DNA of 64,000 nt from an uncultured Hymenobacter sp. (lineage in GTDB: Bacteria > Bacteroidota > Bacteroidia > Cytophagales > Hymenobacteraceae), in contig CAJYPK010000061.1 of assembly GCA_913776615.1 (NCBI GenBank), positions 1-64,000 on the forward strand, in the 5' to 3' direction. Below the pieces are notes generated by a model. That model saw only the letters and a program-made list of their open reading frames with translations. It made no database searches and had not been told where the DNA came from. Below, piece by piece: positions 42,249 through 51,234 of the stretch (positions within the stretch are counted from its first letter, which is position 1; every line of letters begins with the position of its first letter). Made by a program: the position numbers and the translations under genes.

Positions 42249-44735
42249 CTACCCTTCGCGCAGCTCGTTGGCGAAGAGCTTGATGGCCGTGGGCATGTCG
42301 CCGGTCTGCTTAAGCTTCTCGAACAGTCGCACTTTCTCGGTTTCCTCAGTGGTGTAGGTCACGTATTCTTCCTTCGACACCTCGATGGCGTACACCTTCG
42401 ACACGACCCCGCCCAAGCTGATAAACACCTCAGTGTAGCGGCCCCGCGTGGCCTTGTTGTCGCGGTTGATGCTCAGCACCAAGTCTTTTTCCTTGGGCGT
42501 GAGCGAGAGCAGCGCCTGAATCTCCTCGAAGCGGTTGATGAACTTGCGCTGGTCGAGCAGAATCTTGCAGTCCGAGTTATTGATGATGGCGTCCTTGACA
42601 ATCTCATTGCCGATGATGTCGTCGATTTCCTGCGTCACCACAATGGCCTCGCCGAAGAACTTGCGCACCGTCTTAAAGAGATACTTGATGTAGGCGGCCA
42701 TGCCGGGCGTGGTCAGCGCCTTCCAGGCCTCCTCAATCAGAATCATCTTCCGCACCCCCTTGAGCTTGCGCATCTTGGAGATGAAGGTTTCCATGATGAT
42801 GAGCGTGACCACCGGAAAGAGAATGGGGTGGTCCTTGATGTTGTCGAGCTCGAACACGATGAAGGGGGCCTGCACCAGGTCCAGCTCCTTCTCCGAGTTC
42901 AGCAGGTAGTCGTACTCCCCGCCCCGGTAGTAGGGTTTGAGCACGTAGATGAAGTTATCGAGGTCGAAATCCTTCTCGCGGACCCTTTCCTCTTCCAGAA
43001 TCTTACGATAAGGTCCTTTAACAAACTCGTAGAACGTGTTGAAGCTGGGCTTGATAAGCGCGTTGGCTTCCAGCATTACGTAGTACAGGCTGACGGCCGT
43101 GGAGAGCGACACGTACTCCGACTGGCTCACGCTTTCGTCGTCTTTTTTCCAGAGCGCCTGCAGCAGCGTTTTGATGGATTCCTTCTTTTCCACGTCCAGC
43201 TTGCCGGATATCAGGAAGGGGTTGAAGGCAATCGGGTCGTCCTCCTCGTAGGTGAAGTACACCCCACCCACCAGCTCGCAGAGGCCCTTGTAGGAGTTGC
43301 CGGTGTCCACCAGCAGCACGTGCGCGCCCTGCTCGTAGTACTGGCGCACCATGTGGTTGGTGAAAAACGACTTGCCCGAACCCGAGGGCCCGAGCACGAA
43401 TTTGTTGCGGTTGAAGATGATTTGCTTCTTCATCGGCTCATCCGAAATGTCCACCAGCACGGGTTTACCCGTGAGCCGGTCGGAGAGCTTGATGCCCTTG
43501 GTGGCCCCGGTGCTGCGGTAGTTGGTTTCGGAGGCCCAGAAGCAGACGGCCTGCTCGATGAAGGTGTAGAAGGTTTCCTCCGAGGGAAAGTCGCCGGCGT
43601 TTCCCGGTATGCCGCCCCAGTAGAGCGCGGCGATGTCCACCGTGTTCTGCCGCGGCTTGCAGTTCATGGCGTTGAAGGCCGCGTTTACCAGCTTGCGCAC
43701 CTCGGTCAGCTCCTCCTCGTGCCGGCCCCAGGTGAGCACGTTGCAGTGCACCCGCACCGGCCGGCGCTTGTGGGCAATCAGCTCGTTGAGGAAGGCATTG
43801 TAATACTCGAAGTTGATGGCGTTCTGCCGCGAGTAGAGCGAGAGCGAGTTGAGCCGGTCCTTCTTCTGCTCGAAGGTTTTGACGGTCTTCTGGGTGTTGT
43901 CCAGAAACACGTACTGGTTCAGGATGTGGTTGGCACCCAGCAGCAGCCCCAGCGGCGCGGCAAACGAAATGGGGAAGTCCGAGTATTCGGTGCTGTATTG
44001 CTCGTAGCGAATGTCGGTTTCCACCGAGGTGGGCAGGTCATCGAGGTTGGCCACCGAAAACATCTGGCAGAACTCCGCGCCCACTTTCAGCCCTTCGGTC
44101 AAATCCAGGTCCACCTGCAGGGCCTGGTCGGACAAATCCAGCGCCAGGTACTTTTCCAGCAACCCGGCTTTATCGGCCGTGCCGGCCAGCTCATCCGAGG
44201 TCAGGCGGTGCGAGCGGATGTAGGGAGCGTTGGTCGGCCCCACCCCTTCCAGGGTGCGCACGAACTGGCCCACATTGTCGAAAAAGCTCTCCAGCACCTT
44301 GGTGTCGAGCATATCTTTCGGCACGATATTGCGCCGGGCCAGCAGCCCCGACGTGCTGCCCCAGTTGGGCCGCTCCGACGAGGTTTTGGTGATGTAGAGG
44401 TAGCAGAAGTGGTTGAGGAAGGGCCGCTCGTTGAAGTGGCGCTCGTAGGCCGACGACAGCAGCGTGCGCTCGGCCTCGAAGCCGGGCGCGTACTTATCCT
44501 CCACGTACCAGTCCTGCTTGTGCACCACGCAGTGGTCGGGCAGCAGGCGCACGGCCTTCACGAAGGCGGCCTGCAACTGGGCATAGTCTTCGCGCGAGAG
44601 CGTGAAGATTTCGGGCAAATCCAGCCGAAACGCCACGGTCACGTCCGCATTTTTCGAAATGAGGCAATCCTTTTCCACCTTGTAGATGGGCTGCTTGGAT
44701 TCCAGGGAAACGGAGGGCAGAACCTTATTGCTCAT
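42249..44735 (-). CDS. traG: Conjugative transfer ATPase TraG (VirB4-like)
   Basis: 828 aa from ATG of MSNKVLPSV. Walker A GPSGSGKS near residue 446-453 (LGPSGSGKSFFTNHM) and Walker B KMILIEEAWKAL near 675 identify the secretion ATPase that powers the T4SS and pilus assembly. It is cytoplasmic and membrane-associated. The open frame extends about 159 codons upstream through traF in another frame; that extension is discarded. It lies between traF and the two TraI-like genes. Confidence 0.94.
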   Translation of the reverse strand: MSNKVLPSVSLESKQPIYKVEKDCLISKNADVTVAFRLDLPEIFTLSREDYAQLQAAFVKAVRLLPDHCVVHKQDWYVEDKYAPGFEAERTLLSSAYERHFNERPFLNHFCYLYITKTSSERPNWGSTSGLLARRNIVPKDMLDTKVLESFFDNVGQFVRTLEGVGPTNAPYIRSHRLTSDELAGTADKAGLLEKYLALDLSDQALQVDLDLTEGLKVGAEFCQMFSVANLDDLPTSVETDIRYEQYSTEYSDFPISFAAPLGLLLGANHILNQYVFLDNTQKTVKTFEQKKDRLNSLSLYSRQNAINFEYYNAFLNELIAHKRRPVRVHCNVLTWGRHEEELTEVRKLVNAAFNAMNCKPRQNTVDIAALYWGGIPGNAGDFPSEETFYTFIEQAVCFWASETNYRSTGATKGIKLSDRLTGKPVLVDISDEPMKKQIIFNRNKFVLGPSGSGKSFFTNHMVRQYYEQGAHVLLVDTGNSYKGLCELVGGVYFTYEEDDPIAFNPFLISGKLDVEKKESIKTLLQALWKKDDESVSQSEYVSLSTAVSLYYVMLEANALIKPSFNTFYEFVKGPYRKILEEERVREKDFDLDNFIYVLKPYYRGGEYDYLLNSEKELDLVQAPFIVFELDNIKDHPILFPVVTLIIMETFISKMRKLKGVRKMILIEEAWKALTTPGMAAYIKYLFKTVRKFFGEAIVVTQEIDDIIGNEIVKDAIINNSDCKILLDQRKFINRFEEIQALLSLTPKEKDLVLSINRDNKATRGRYTEVFISLGGVVSKVYAIEVSKEEYVTYTTEETEKVRLFEKLKQTGDMPTAIKLFANELREG

Positions 44736-44767
44736 AAGCTGAAGAAAGCACCCAAAACCAGCCGCGC

Positions 44768-45097
44768 CTAGCGGCTGGTTGGGTCCTCGTTGAGGCGTTG
44801 GAATAAGCGGCTGTGCCGGTTGGTGATGTATTTGGGCGACGAGCGCCGGGCGGCGGCCTTCATCAGCCCATGCTCGCCAAAGCGGCGGTTCAGGGCGAAT
44901 ACGCCGGCCCACATCCCGCCACCGGCCAGGAAGGTGACCAGCACGGTGAGCACCAGCGGCAGGCCCAGCAGGTAGCAGGTCACGAACAGGGCAAACACCA
45001 GCCCGATGCCGGCGGCCAGAAAGTAGATGTTGCTGCCCACCAGTCCCTTGAATTCGACGGGCTTGTTGATGCCGCGATTGAGGTCGTAGATGGGCAT
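44768..45097 (-). CDS. traF: Conjugative transfer protein TraF (DUF4133)
   Basis: 109 aa. NRGINKPVEFKGLVGSNIYFLAAG leads into two adjacent membrane helices (LVFALFVTCYLLGLPLVLTVLVTFLAGGG, in two parts). VirB3-like inner-membrane partner of TraG. Lies 32 bp upstream of traG and 9 bp downstream of traE. Confidence 0.92.
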   Translation of the reverse strand: MPIYDLNRGINKPVEFKGLVGSNIYFLAAGIGLVFALFVTCYLLGLPLVLTVLVTFLAGGGMWAGVFALNRRFGEHGLMKAAARRSSPKYITNRHSRLFQRLNEDPTSR

Positions 45098-45106
45098 GGC
45101 AGCGGC

Positions 45107-45424
45107 TTAGAGGAAGAAGGAGCGCACCACCGTGGCCACGATGACCAGGAAAATCATCGAGCCAAACCACGACACGGCCGTTTTCTGGGTGTCCTGGTCG
45201 CCGGAGTTCCATTTGCCATACACCTTGATGGCCCCCACCAGGCCCAGCACCGCCCCGATGGCGTACATGAGCTTGGTAAGCGGGTCGAAGTAGCTGGTGA
45301 CCTGGGTGGTGGCATCCTGAATGCCGGCCGTGCCATTGCCGCCCCCGGTCTGGGCGTAAAGTAGTTGCGAGCTGAATAGCAAGACCACGAGGGCCAGCGA
45401 GGTAACGAAAGGTTTCTTAGTCAT
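45107..45424 (-). CDS. traE: Conjugative transfer protein TraE (DUF4134, pilin-like)
   Basis: 105 aa from ATG of MTKKPFVTS. Signal peptide ending about SQLLYAQ, then two membrane segments (LTKLMYAIGAVLGLVGAIKVY; MIFLVIVATVVRSFFL). VirB2-like pilus subunit by position and layout. An upstream in-frame start (45451) is less likely because it would extend the signal region. Confidence 0.92.
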   Translation of the reverse strand: MTKKPFVTSLALVVLLFSSQLLYAQTGGGNGTAGIQDATTQVTSYFDPLTKLMYAIGAVLGLVGAIKVYGKWNSGDQDTQKTAVSWFGSMIFLVIVATVVRSFFL

Positions 45425-45475
45425 GGCAAAGGAAAAGGAGTCGGGAATCAATGATTAGGGAGAAAGCAGGCCGCG

Positions 45476-46303
45476 CTACTCATCGTCGGGGCCGAATAGG
45501 TCATCCAGCTCGGCGTGGTTGAGGGCCATCTGCTGGGCCATTTGCTCGGCCAGGGTGGTGCCGGCCAGCTCGACCGGCGGCGCGGGCTGCTGACCAGCTT
45601 GCAGCAGGGTCAGGTACTCGGCGACCGAGGCGGCGGACACTAGCTTGGGTAAACCCACCGGGGCGATGTCCAACCGCGAGGCTACCGGTTCCTCGAAGCT
45701 GGCCAGCGGCTCGTAGCCATCGGCCACCAGGGGCAGCTGCACGGTTTCAGGCTCCAGCACCCCGCCAGTTGCCTTATCCGCAGTCTCGGATTCCTGGGGC
45801 AGGTTGTGGGCTTCGCGTCGGACCAGCGCAGCCAGGTGCTCGTCGGCCTGGTCGGCTTCCTCGGTGCGGTTTTCATCCTGTGCCTGCGCCTCGTCGCCCG
45901 CGGCGGCCGTCGCCTCCATCGGGGCGGTATCGCTGGTGCTTTCATCGTGGCCAGTAGCCGTGCCGGTGGAGTCAGGAAGTGCCCCGCTGACCAATGGCTC
46001 GGCGGCAGCCGGCAGGTTCTGGTCCGCGCCGGCTTCGGGACGTTCCGCGTCATCGGCTTCCTCTCGGGCTTCGGTGGCCGCTGGCGTGGCCTTCACGAAG
46101 GCCGAGGTGGGGCGCACCAGTGAGGGCGGAGTCACCGTGCTGCCGCCCACGCCGGCGAGCTGGGCACCGGCCAGCTTTTTGCCCGGCGTCAGCAGGGCCG
46201 TGAGTTCTACCCGGTAGTAGAGCAGGCCCACCACCAGGTAGTAGAGAACAACCACAACCAAAACGAAAAGGCCAAACTGGCCCCAGGAATAGGCGCTGAG
46301 CAT
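45476..46303 (-). CDS. Membrane-anchored acidic protein heading the transfer operon
   Basis: 275 aa from ATG of MLSAYSWGQ; an alternative ATG lies 7 codons upstream at 46324. One N-terminal helix (LFVLVVVVLYYLVVGLLYYRV) is followed by a long Ala/Glu/Asp-rich disordered segment and a C-terminal part with PKLVSAASVAEYLTLLQAGQQ and AQQMALNHAELDDLFGPDDE. It takes the TraC/TraD position ahead of traE but resembles neither family clearly. Probably a transfer-region accessory of the inner membrane. Confidence 0.65.
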   Translation of the reverse strand: MLSAYSWGQFGLFVLVVVVLYYLVVGLLYYRVELTALLTPGKKLAGAQLAGVGGSTVTPPSLVRPTSAFVKATPAATEAREEADDAERPEAGADQNLPAAAEPLVSGALPDSTGTATGHDESTSDTAPMEATAAAGDEAQAQDENRTEEADQADEHLAALVRREAHNLPQESETADKATGGVLEPETVQLPLVADGYEPLASFEEPVASRLDIAPVGLPKLVSAASVAEYLTLLQAGQQPAPPVELAGTTLAEQMAQQMALNHAELDDLFGPDDE

Positions 46304-46324
46304 CGCGGGGAAATAGCGTGGCAC

Positions 46325-46763
46325 CCCAGGCCGACCGGCCCGGGCGTGAACTTGCCAAACCGTGATTTGACGCTACAAACCTATCCGGGCTATAAACCGC
46401 TTGGGTAGAAAGTTGACGAATGGTTAGAATTCGATGGTGAGGTGCAGCCCCGATACACGAACGGCACCACATTCAAGCCTGAATTTTAGAGAAAAGAAGC
46501 TTGGCTGTTGCAGAACTTGCTGGACGGCTCACTAAGCGGGTAGGCGGGCTGTCAAAAGCACGTAAATGGCCCATTTGCCATTCTTTCCAGTTTGAATCGG
46601 CTTATCAACCCCTTGTTTCCAGACGCCACACCGAGTTGAGCAACCGCCACGAGCGAATGATTAGCGGGGCGCAGAGTGATGACTTGCCCGGCTGCGCTCG
46701 CCATTCGTTTTTAACTCGGCGGGAGTATTCCCCGTTGAACGGAATCGGCTGTTGACCTTCCCT
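46325..46763. other. Gene-free region between tra operon and LytS-type kinase
   Basis: About 440 bp separating two divergent units. Apart from the -7 box at 46376, I see no long inverted repeat, no credible small gene, and no RNA-gene-like fold. It presumably holds both promoters. Confidence 0.4.
46376..46383 (-). promoter_or_regulatory. Candidate promoter of the tra operon (-7 box)
   Basis: On the minus strand the sequence reads TAGGTTTG, a match to the Bacteroidota TAnnTTTG -7 element, 52-73 bp upstream of the possible starts of the first gene of the transfer operon. No good TTG -33 box is seen, so this is a weak call. Confidence 0.35.
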
Positions 46764-47816
46764 ATGCTCCTATTTTTCCGCATCTCCTGGCTGCGCATGG
46801 CGGCCGCGTGGGGGGCGTTTGCCTTCTTCATGATGCTGGTGGCGTACGGGCAGGCCATTACGGGCACCGGGCCGTTGCAATGGCGCACGGTGCTGCTGGG
46901 GCCGCTGCTGTACGGGCTGATTGGGACCCTGCTCACACCGGTGGTGTTTGTGCTGGCAGCGCGCTTCGACCTCACGGCCGGCCGCGCCCGCTGGCTGCCC
47001 TACCTGCTGGTGCACGCGGCCGCCAGCGTGGCCCTCACGGTGGCCTACCGGGCCTTGTTCATGGCCACACTCTACCTGGTAGGCGGCTCGAATGCGCCCG
47101 TTTCATGGGTCACGATTCTGGCGGGATTTAATTTCTGGATTCCGCTCTACTGGATGGTGCTGTTCGTGGCCTACGCCCTCGACTACCACGACAAGTGGCA
47201 GCGCCGCAACCTCGACGCAGTGCGCCTGGAAATGCAACTGGTGCAGGCCCAGCTGCACGCCCTCAAGCAGCAGCTCAACCCGCACTTTTTGTTCAATACT
47301 CTCAACGCCATTGCCACCCTCATCGGCGACGAGCCCGCCGCCGCCCAGCGCATGATGGCCAAGCTCGGCGAGTTTCTGCGCCTGGTGCTCGACCACTCCG
47401 ATGCTCAGCAGGTGCCGCTGGCGCAGGAGCTACACTTCGTGGAGCTGTATCTGGACATGGAGCAGGTGCGATTTTCTGACCGGCTGGCTGTGACCTACGA
47501 GGTGGACCCAGCTGCGCTCTCGGCCCTGATTCCGCACCTGCTGCTGCAGCCCCTGGTGGAAAATGCCGTGCGCCACGGCCTGAGCGCGGGGGGCACCGGC
47601 CGCCTGCATATTGCCGCCGAGCGGCAGGGCCAGCAGCTGGTGGTGCAGGTGCGCGACTCCGGCCCCGGCCCTGAGCAGGCCGGCCCCCGGGGCGTGGGCC
47701 TCGAAAATACCGAGCAGCGCCTGCGCGCCCTCTACGACGACCGGTACGCGCTGCGCCTGCTGCCCGCGGCCGGGCAGGGCACCGTGGTGCGCATCGAACT
47801 ACCCTTTCACCACTAA
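46764..47816 (+). CDS. LytS/YehU-type sensor histidine kinase
   Basis: 350 aa from ATG of MLLFFRISW. Four N-terminal membrane helices (about 1-150) are followed by the His_kinase domain with the phospho-His in QQLNPHFLFNTLNAI and a C-terminal ATPase (LVENAVRHGL, VRDSGPGP, GVGLENTEQRL). No extracellular sensor domain, so it probably senses the membrane. Its response regulator follows directly, 9 bp downstream. Cargo gene, not part of transfer. Confidence 0.92.
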   Translation: MLLFFRISWLRMAAAWGAFAFFMMLVAYGQAITGTGPLQWRTVLLGPLLYGLIGTLLTPVVFVLAARFDLTAGRARWLPYLLVHAAASVALTVAYRALFMATLYLVGGSNAPVSWVTILAGFNFWIPLYWMVLFVAYALDYHDKWQRRNLDAVRLEMQLVQAQLHALKQQLNPHFLFNTLNAIATLIGDEPAAAQRMMAKLGEFLRLVLDHSDAQQVPLAQELHFVELYLDMEQVRFSDRLAVTYEVDPAALSALIPHLLLQPLVENAVRHGLSAGGTGRLHIAAERQGQQLVVQVRDSGPGPEQAGPRGVGLENTEQRLRALYDDRYALRLLPAAGQGTVVRIELPFHH

Positions 47817-47825
47817 TCCGTGGCA

Positions 47826-48596
47826 ATGGCCCCCATTCAAACCCTGATTGTGGACGATGAGCCGCTGGCCCGCCGGCGCATTGCCCAGCTGCTGGCCGGC
47901 CAGCCGGGCTTTGTCATCGCGGGCGAGTGCGGCACCGGGGCCGAGGCGGTGGCCGCGCTCTCGCACGGACCGGCCGTGGATTTAGTGTTTCTGGACGTGC
48001 AGATGCCCGATTGCAACGGCCTGCAGGTGTTGCAGCAATTGCCGGCCCAGCCGCGGCCGTTGGTGGTATTCGTGACAGCCTACGACCGGTATACGCTGCA
48101 AGCTTTTGAGGCCCACGCCGTGGATTACCTGCTCAAGCCCCTGGACCCGGACCGCTTCGCGCGCTGCCTGGCCCACGTGCGCCAGCGGGCCAGTCAGGTG
48201 GCCGCACCGGCCTGGGCGGCGCTGGTGCAGGCGCTGCCCGCCCCGCCGCCGATGCCTTTTTCCACCCAGCTGCTGATTAAGCAGCCCGGGCGCTTCTACT
48301 TCGTGCCCGTCGAGCAGGTGCATTACCTCGAAGCCACCGGCAACTACGTCACGGTGCACGCGCCCGGTGAAACCCACCTAGTGCGCGCCACGCTCACCCA
48401 GCTGGCCAGCCAGCTCGACCCGGCCCGCTTCCTGCGCATTCACCGCTCGCTGATTGTGAACACCACTCACATCAAAGAACTGCGGCCCTGGACGCACGGC
48501 GAGTACCTGCTCACGCTGCACGATGGCACGCACCTGACCTCTTCGCGCAGCTGCAACGAGGGCATTCAGCAGTTTCTGCGGCAATTTGTCTCTTAA
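47826..48596 (+). CDS. LytTR-type response regulator
   Basis: 256 aa from ATG of MAPIQTLIV. The receiver has acidic residues in IVDDEPLA, phospho-Asp in VFLDVQMPDCNG, and Lys in DYLLKPLDPDRF. A C-terminal LytTR DNA-binding domain follows (QVHYLEATGNYVTVH, RIHRSLIVNTTHIKEL). Paired with the upstream kinase. Target genes unknown; the adjoining sigma-factor gene is a possible one. Confidence 0.93.
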   Translation: MAPIQTLIVDDEPLARRRIAQLLAGQPGFVIAGECGTGAEAVAALSHGPAVDLVFLDVQMPDCNGLQVLQQLPAQPRPLVVFVTAYDRYTLQAFEAHAVDYLLKPLDPDRFARCLAHVRQRASQVAAPAWAALVQALPAPPPMPFSTQLLIKQPGRFYFVPVEQVHYLEATGNYVTVHAPGETHLVRATLTQLASQLDPARFLRIHRSLIVNTTHIKELRPWTHGEYLLTLHDGTHLTSSRSCNEGIQQFLRQFVS

Positions 48597-48750
48597 GTAC
48601 AGCTATTGGCTGGGCCAACTGCTTAAGAAATATTGCTGTTCGTCCCGCTAAAAGGCCACTTCGTCACGGTGGATAAACACTGCTTACTTATCGGCCGTAT
48701 AAGCGGGTGTCGGGCCGCATTCGTGGCGCAGCTATGCTTTGCCAGCTTAT

Positions 48751-49326
48751 ATGCCCCAAACTACTACTTCGCTACCTAGCCCCGTGGCTTTACTCCCGGC
48801 CCCGGCCGAGCATGAGCTGGTGCAGCGCCTGCTGGCCCGGGACGAGCGCGCTCTGGGGCAGTTGTACGAGCAGTACGCCCGGAATCTGTTCACCGTCATT
48901 CTGCGGGTGGTGCAGGACGAGGCGATGGCCCAGGACGTGCTGCAGGAAGGCTTGCTCAAGGTCTGGCTCAGCATTGGCAGCTACGAGGCCACGCGGGGCC
49001 GTCTGTTTACCTGGATGGTGCGCGTATGCTGCAACCAGGCCATTGATGCCCTGCGCAGTCCGCGCCATCGCTTTCACCGCGGCAATCCGTCGCTGGAGGC
49101 TGCCGGAGCACACTATAGCCCGGCTCCCACGGCCTTTTATCCCGAGCACATTGGCGTGCGCGAGCTCATCGTGCAACTAAAGCCCCGGCAGCGGGAAGTC
49201 ATGGACCTGCTCTATTTCGGCGGCTGCACCCAGGCCGAGACGGCCGAGCAGCTGGCCATTCCACTGGCCACCGTGAAAACCCGGGCGCGCGCCGCTTTGG
49301 CCGTGCTCTCCCGCATGGCCCGCTAG
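48751..49326 (+). CDS. ECF-type RNA polymerase sigma factor
   Basis: 191 aa from ATG of MPQTTTSL. Sigma-2 region LGQLYEQYARNLFTVILRVV...LQEGLLKVW; sigma-4 region LKPRQREVMDLLYFGGCTQAETAEQL, with VKTRARAAL as recognition helix. No anti-sigma gene is next to it; the lipoprotein cytochrome gene follows 75 bp later and may be its target. Confidence 0.92.
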   Translation: MPQTTTSLPSPVALLPAPAEHELVQRLLARDERALGQLYEQYARNLFTVILRVVQDEAMAQDVLQEGLLKVWLSIGSYEATRGRLFTWMVRVCCNQAIDALRSPRHRFHRGNPSLEAAGAHYSPAPTAFYPEHIGVRELIVQLKPRQREVMDLLYFGGCTQAETAEQLAIPLATVKTRARAALAVLSRMAR

Positions 49327-49401
49327 GGGCAGCGCCTACCTAAGCAGCATCTTCCTAATTAACCTGTTTCATCTCTCATTTTTACCTTAACTCCTGACCT
49401 G

Positions 49402-51003
49402 ATGGCCAACCTGCACCACTTCCGCGTGCCCGCCCTTCTTGTTTCGGGCCTTGCCGTGGTGGCGGCGGCCGCCTGCCAGGGCGGTTCCGATACCAAGACG
49501 AGTACCGAAACTTCCACCACCCAAGCGGCGACGGACACCGCCGGCACCGGGGCCACGCCCGTGGCGCTGCGCACCGGCAATGCTGAGGTTGGCCGCGACG
49601 TGTACCGCAACGAAACCTTCGGCGACGAGGGCTTCTGGACCGATGCCGTGCGGATGCCCCAGGGCATGAAAGCCGCCAAGCTCACGGTGCTCGATGCGCT
49701 GAAAGCCGGGGTCAGCTTCGACGTGGACGCCATGCCGGCCGACTTGAAAGCGGCCTTCGCCAGCGAGCTAAAAACCGACCATTCGCCCGCCAAAGCCCCC
49801 AAGCTCAACGACCCCGCCACGCTGGATGCGCTGGTAAAGGCCAACGCCGTCATCGGCATGGTGCCCAAGGGCGGCAAGGTGGGCGTGACCTGCGCGCTGT
49901 GCCACGCCATCACCGATAAGTCGATGTACGAGCTGACGGGCAAAGGCACGATTGGCAAGCGCATCGACGGCCCCACGCCGCACGGCCTGAACGTGGGCAA
50001 GCTGCTGGCCACGGCCGCCAACTCGCGCGCCCTGTTTCCCACCTTGCAGCTGCAGCAGCCCGATGGCAGCACCATCGGCCGCGCCCCGAAGGGCCTGACG
50101 GCCAAATCGACCGAAGCCGAGGTGGATGCCTACTTAAGTAACCCGAAGTTCTACCCCGTGGGCACCTTCGACGACTCGCCCGACGGTAACGGCAACTCCG
50201 TGCACATCACGCCCTTCTTCCGGCAGGATTTGGCCGCGCCCTACGGCTCGTCGGGCCAGAACGACCAGCTGGATGACTTCAACAACACGGTCTACACGGC
50301 CCTGTTCGACCAGAGCAACCTGCTCTCGCCCGGCGGGCGGCAGTTCATGCACGCCTTGGGCGCGGCGGGCGGCGACTCCATTGTGGCCGGCTACGCCAAG
50401 GTGCTGGCCGCCACGGGCGTCACCGGCTACCCCTTCGTCACGGCCCATATGCAGGGCAAAGCCGGCGACCCGCCCACGCCCACCGGCAAGCGCGTGGACG
50501 AGCAGAAGCTGCGCGACCTGAACGCCTACGTGTCGAGCCTGCAAGCGCCCAAGGGCGTGGTGCGCAATGCCGCGCAGGTAGCCAGCGGCCGGGCGCTGTT
50601 CATTTCGCAAAACTGTACGTCCTGCCACAACACCAACCAGGGCGTGGCCGTCCAGTCCAAGCTGGTGCCGATGAAAGTCATCTGGCCCGGCTACGCGCCC
50701 AAGGTGCTGGCCCAGCGGCAGGCCCCGCTCACCCCCATTCAGAATGCCCCCGGCACGTTCGATGACAAAATGGTGGTAGTGGATGCCAGCCCCGGCGGCG
50801 GCATTCGCGGCAACGCGCTGCCCCTGCTGCTGGACCTGGCCCGCAAGCCCGTGTTTCTGCACGACGATTCCGTGCACAGCCTCGACGAGCTGCTAAATCC
50901 CAAGCGGGGCAAGACCGCGCCGCACCCGTTCTACGCCGTAACCCCGGCCGAGCGTACCGCGCTAGTGGCCTACTTGAATAGCCTGGACACCGACAGCAAG
51001 TAA
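49402..51003 (+). CDS. Dihaem cytochrome c-type lipoprotein
   Basis: 533 aa. A lipoprotein signal (GLAVVAAAAC, Cys about 25) anchors it outside the inner membrane. Two haem-binding motifs: CALCH at 164-168 and CTSCH at 405-409. The long disordered Thr-rich segment after the Cys is typical of surface lipoproteins. The overall pattern resembles di-haem c-type proteins of electron-transfer or oxidase modules; substrate unknown. Downstream of an ECF sigma factor. A strong terminator follows about 145 bp after the stop. Confidence 0.88.
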   Translation: MANLHHFRVPALLVSGLAVVAAAACQGGSDTKTSTETSTTQAATDTAGTGATPVALRTGNAEVGRDVYRNETFGDEGFWTDAVRMPQGMKAAKLTVLDALKAGVSFDVDAMPADLKAAFASELKTDHSPAKAPKLNDPATLDALVKANAVIGMVPKGGKVGVTCALCHAITDKSMYELTGKGTIGKRIDGPTPHGLNVGKLLATAANSRALFPTLQLQQPDGSTIGRAPKGLTAKSTEAEVDAYLSNPKFYPVGTFDDSPDGNGNSVHITPFFRQDLAAPYGSSGQNDQLDDFNNTVYTALFDQSNLLSPGGRQFMHALGAAGGDSIVAGYAKVLAATGVTGYPFVTAHMQGKAGDPPTPTGKRVDEQKLRDLNAYVSSLQAPKGVVRNAAQVASGRALFISQNCTSCHNTNQGVAVQSKLVPMKVIWPGYAPKVLAQRQAPLTPIQNAPGTFDDKMVVVDASPGGGIRGNALPLLLDLARKPVFLHDDSVHSLDELLNPKRGKTAPHPFYAVTPAERTALVAYLNSLDTDSK

Positions 51004-51147
51004 TAAGCTCCTTGCATTAGCTGCGGCGTCCCGCACGGCCTTTTTATCACCGGGCAGGACAAGCTTAGCCGCGACCTGATTGTCTTTGTCACTAACAGAG
51101 AGGTACGCGGTGCCCAGAGCAGCTAAGCGAGTACGTAATTGAAAACG

Positions 51148-51180
51148 AAAGCCCCGGCCCTGATACAGGGCCGGGGCTTT
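51148..51180. terminator. Strong bidirectional terminator
   Basis: Perfect 15-bp stem: AAAGCCCCGGCCCTG pairs with CAGGGCCGGGGCTTT around the loop ATA. A and T flanks on either side let it serve both the cytochrome gene from the left and the convergent hydrolase gene from the right. Confidence 0.85.
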
Positions 51181-51234
51181 ATTATGCCTGGGAACCCGGG
51201 CAGCCATCGTGCTTACGTCGGGGTGCTCGCCGGG

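Noticed and set aside
42234..44771. 845-aa open frame on the plus strand opposite traG
   Set aside because: Shadow frame of a GC-rich gene; translation is His/Val/Leu/Gly-rich with no motif, and traG is certain.
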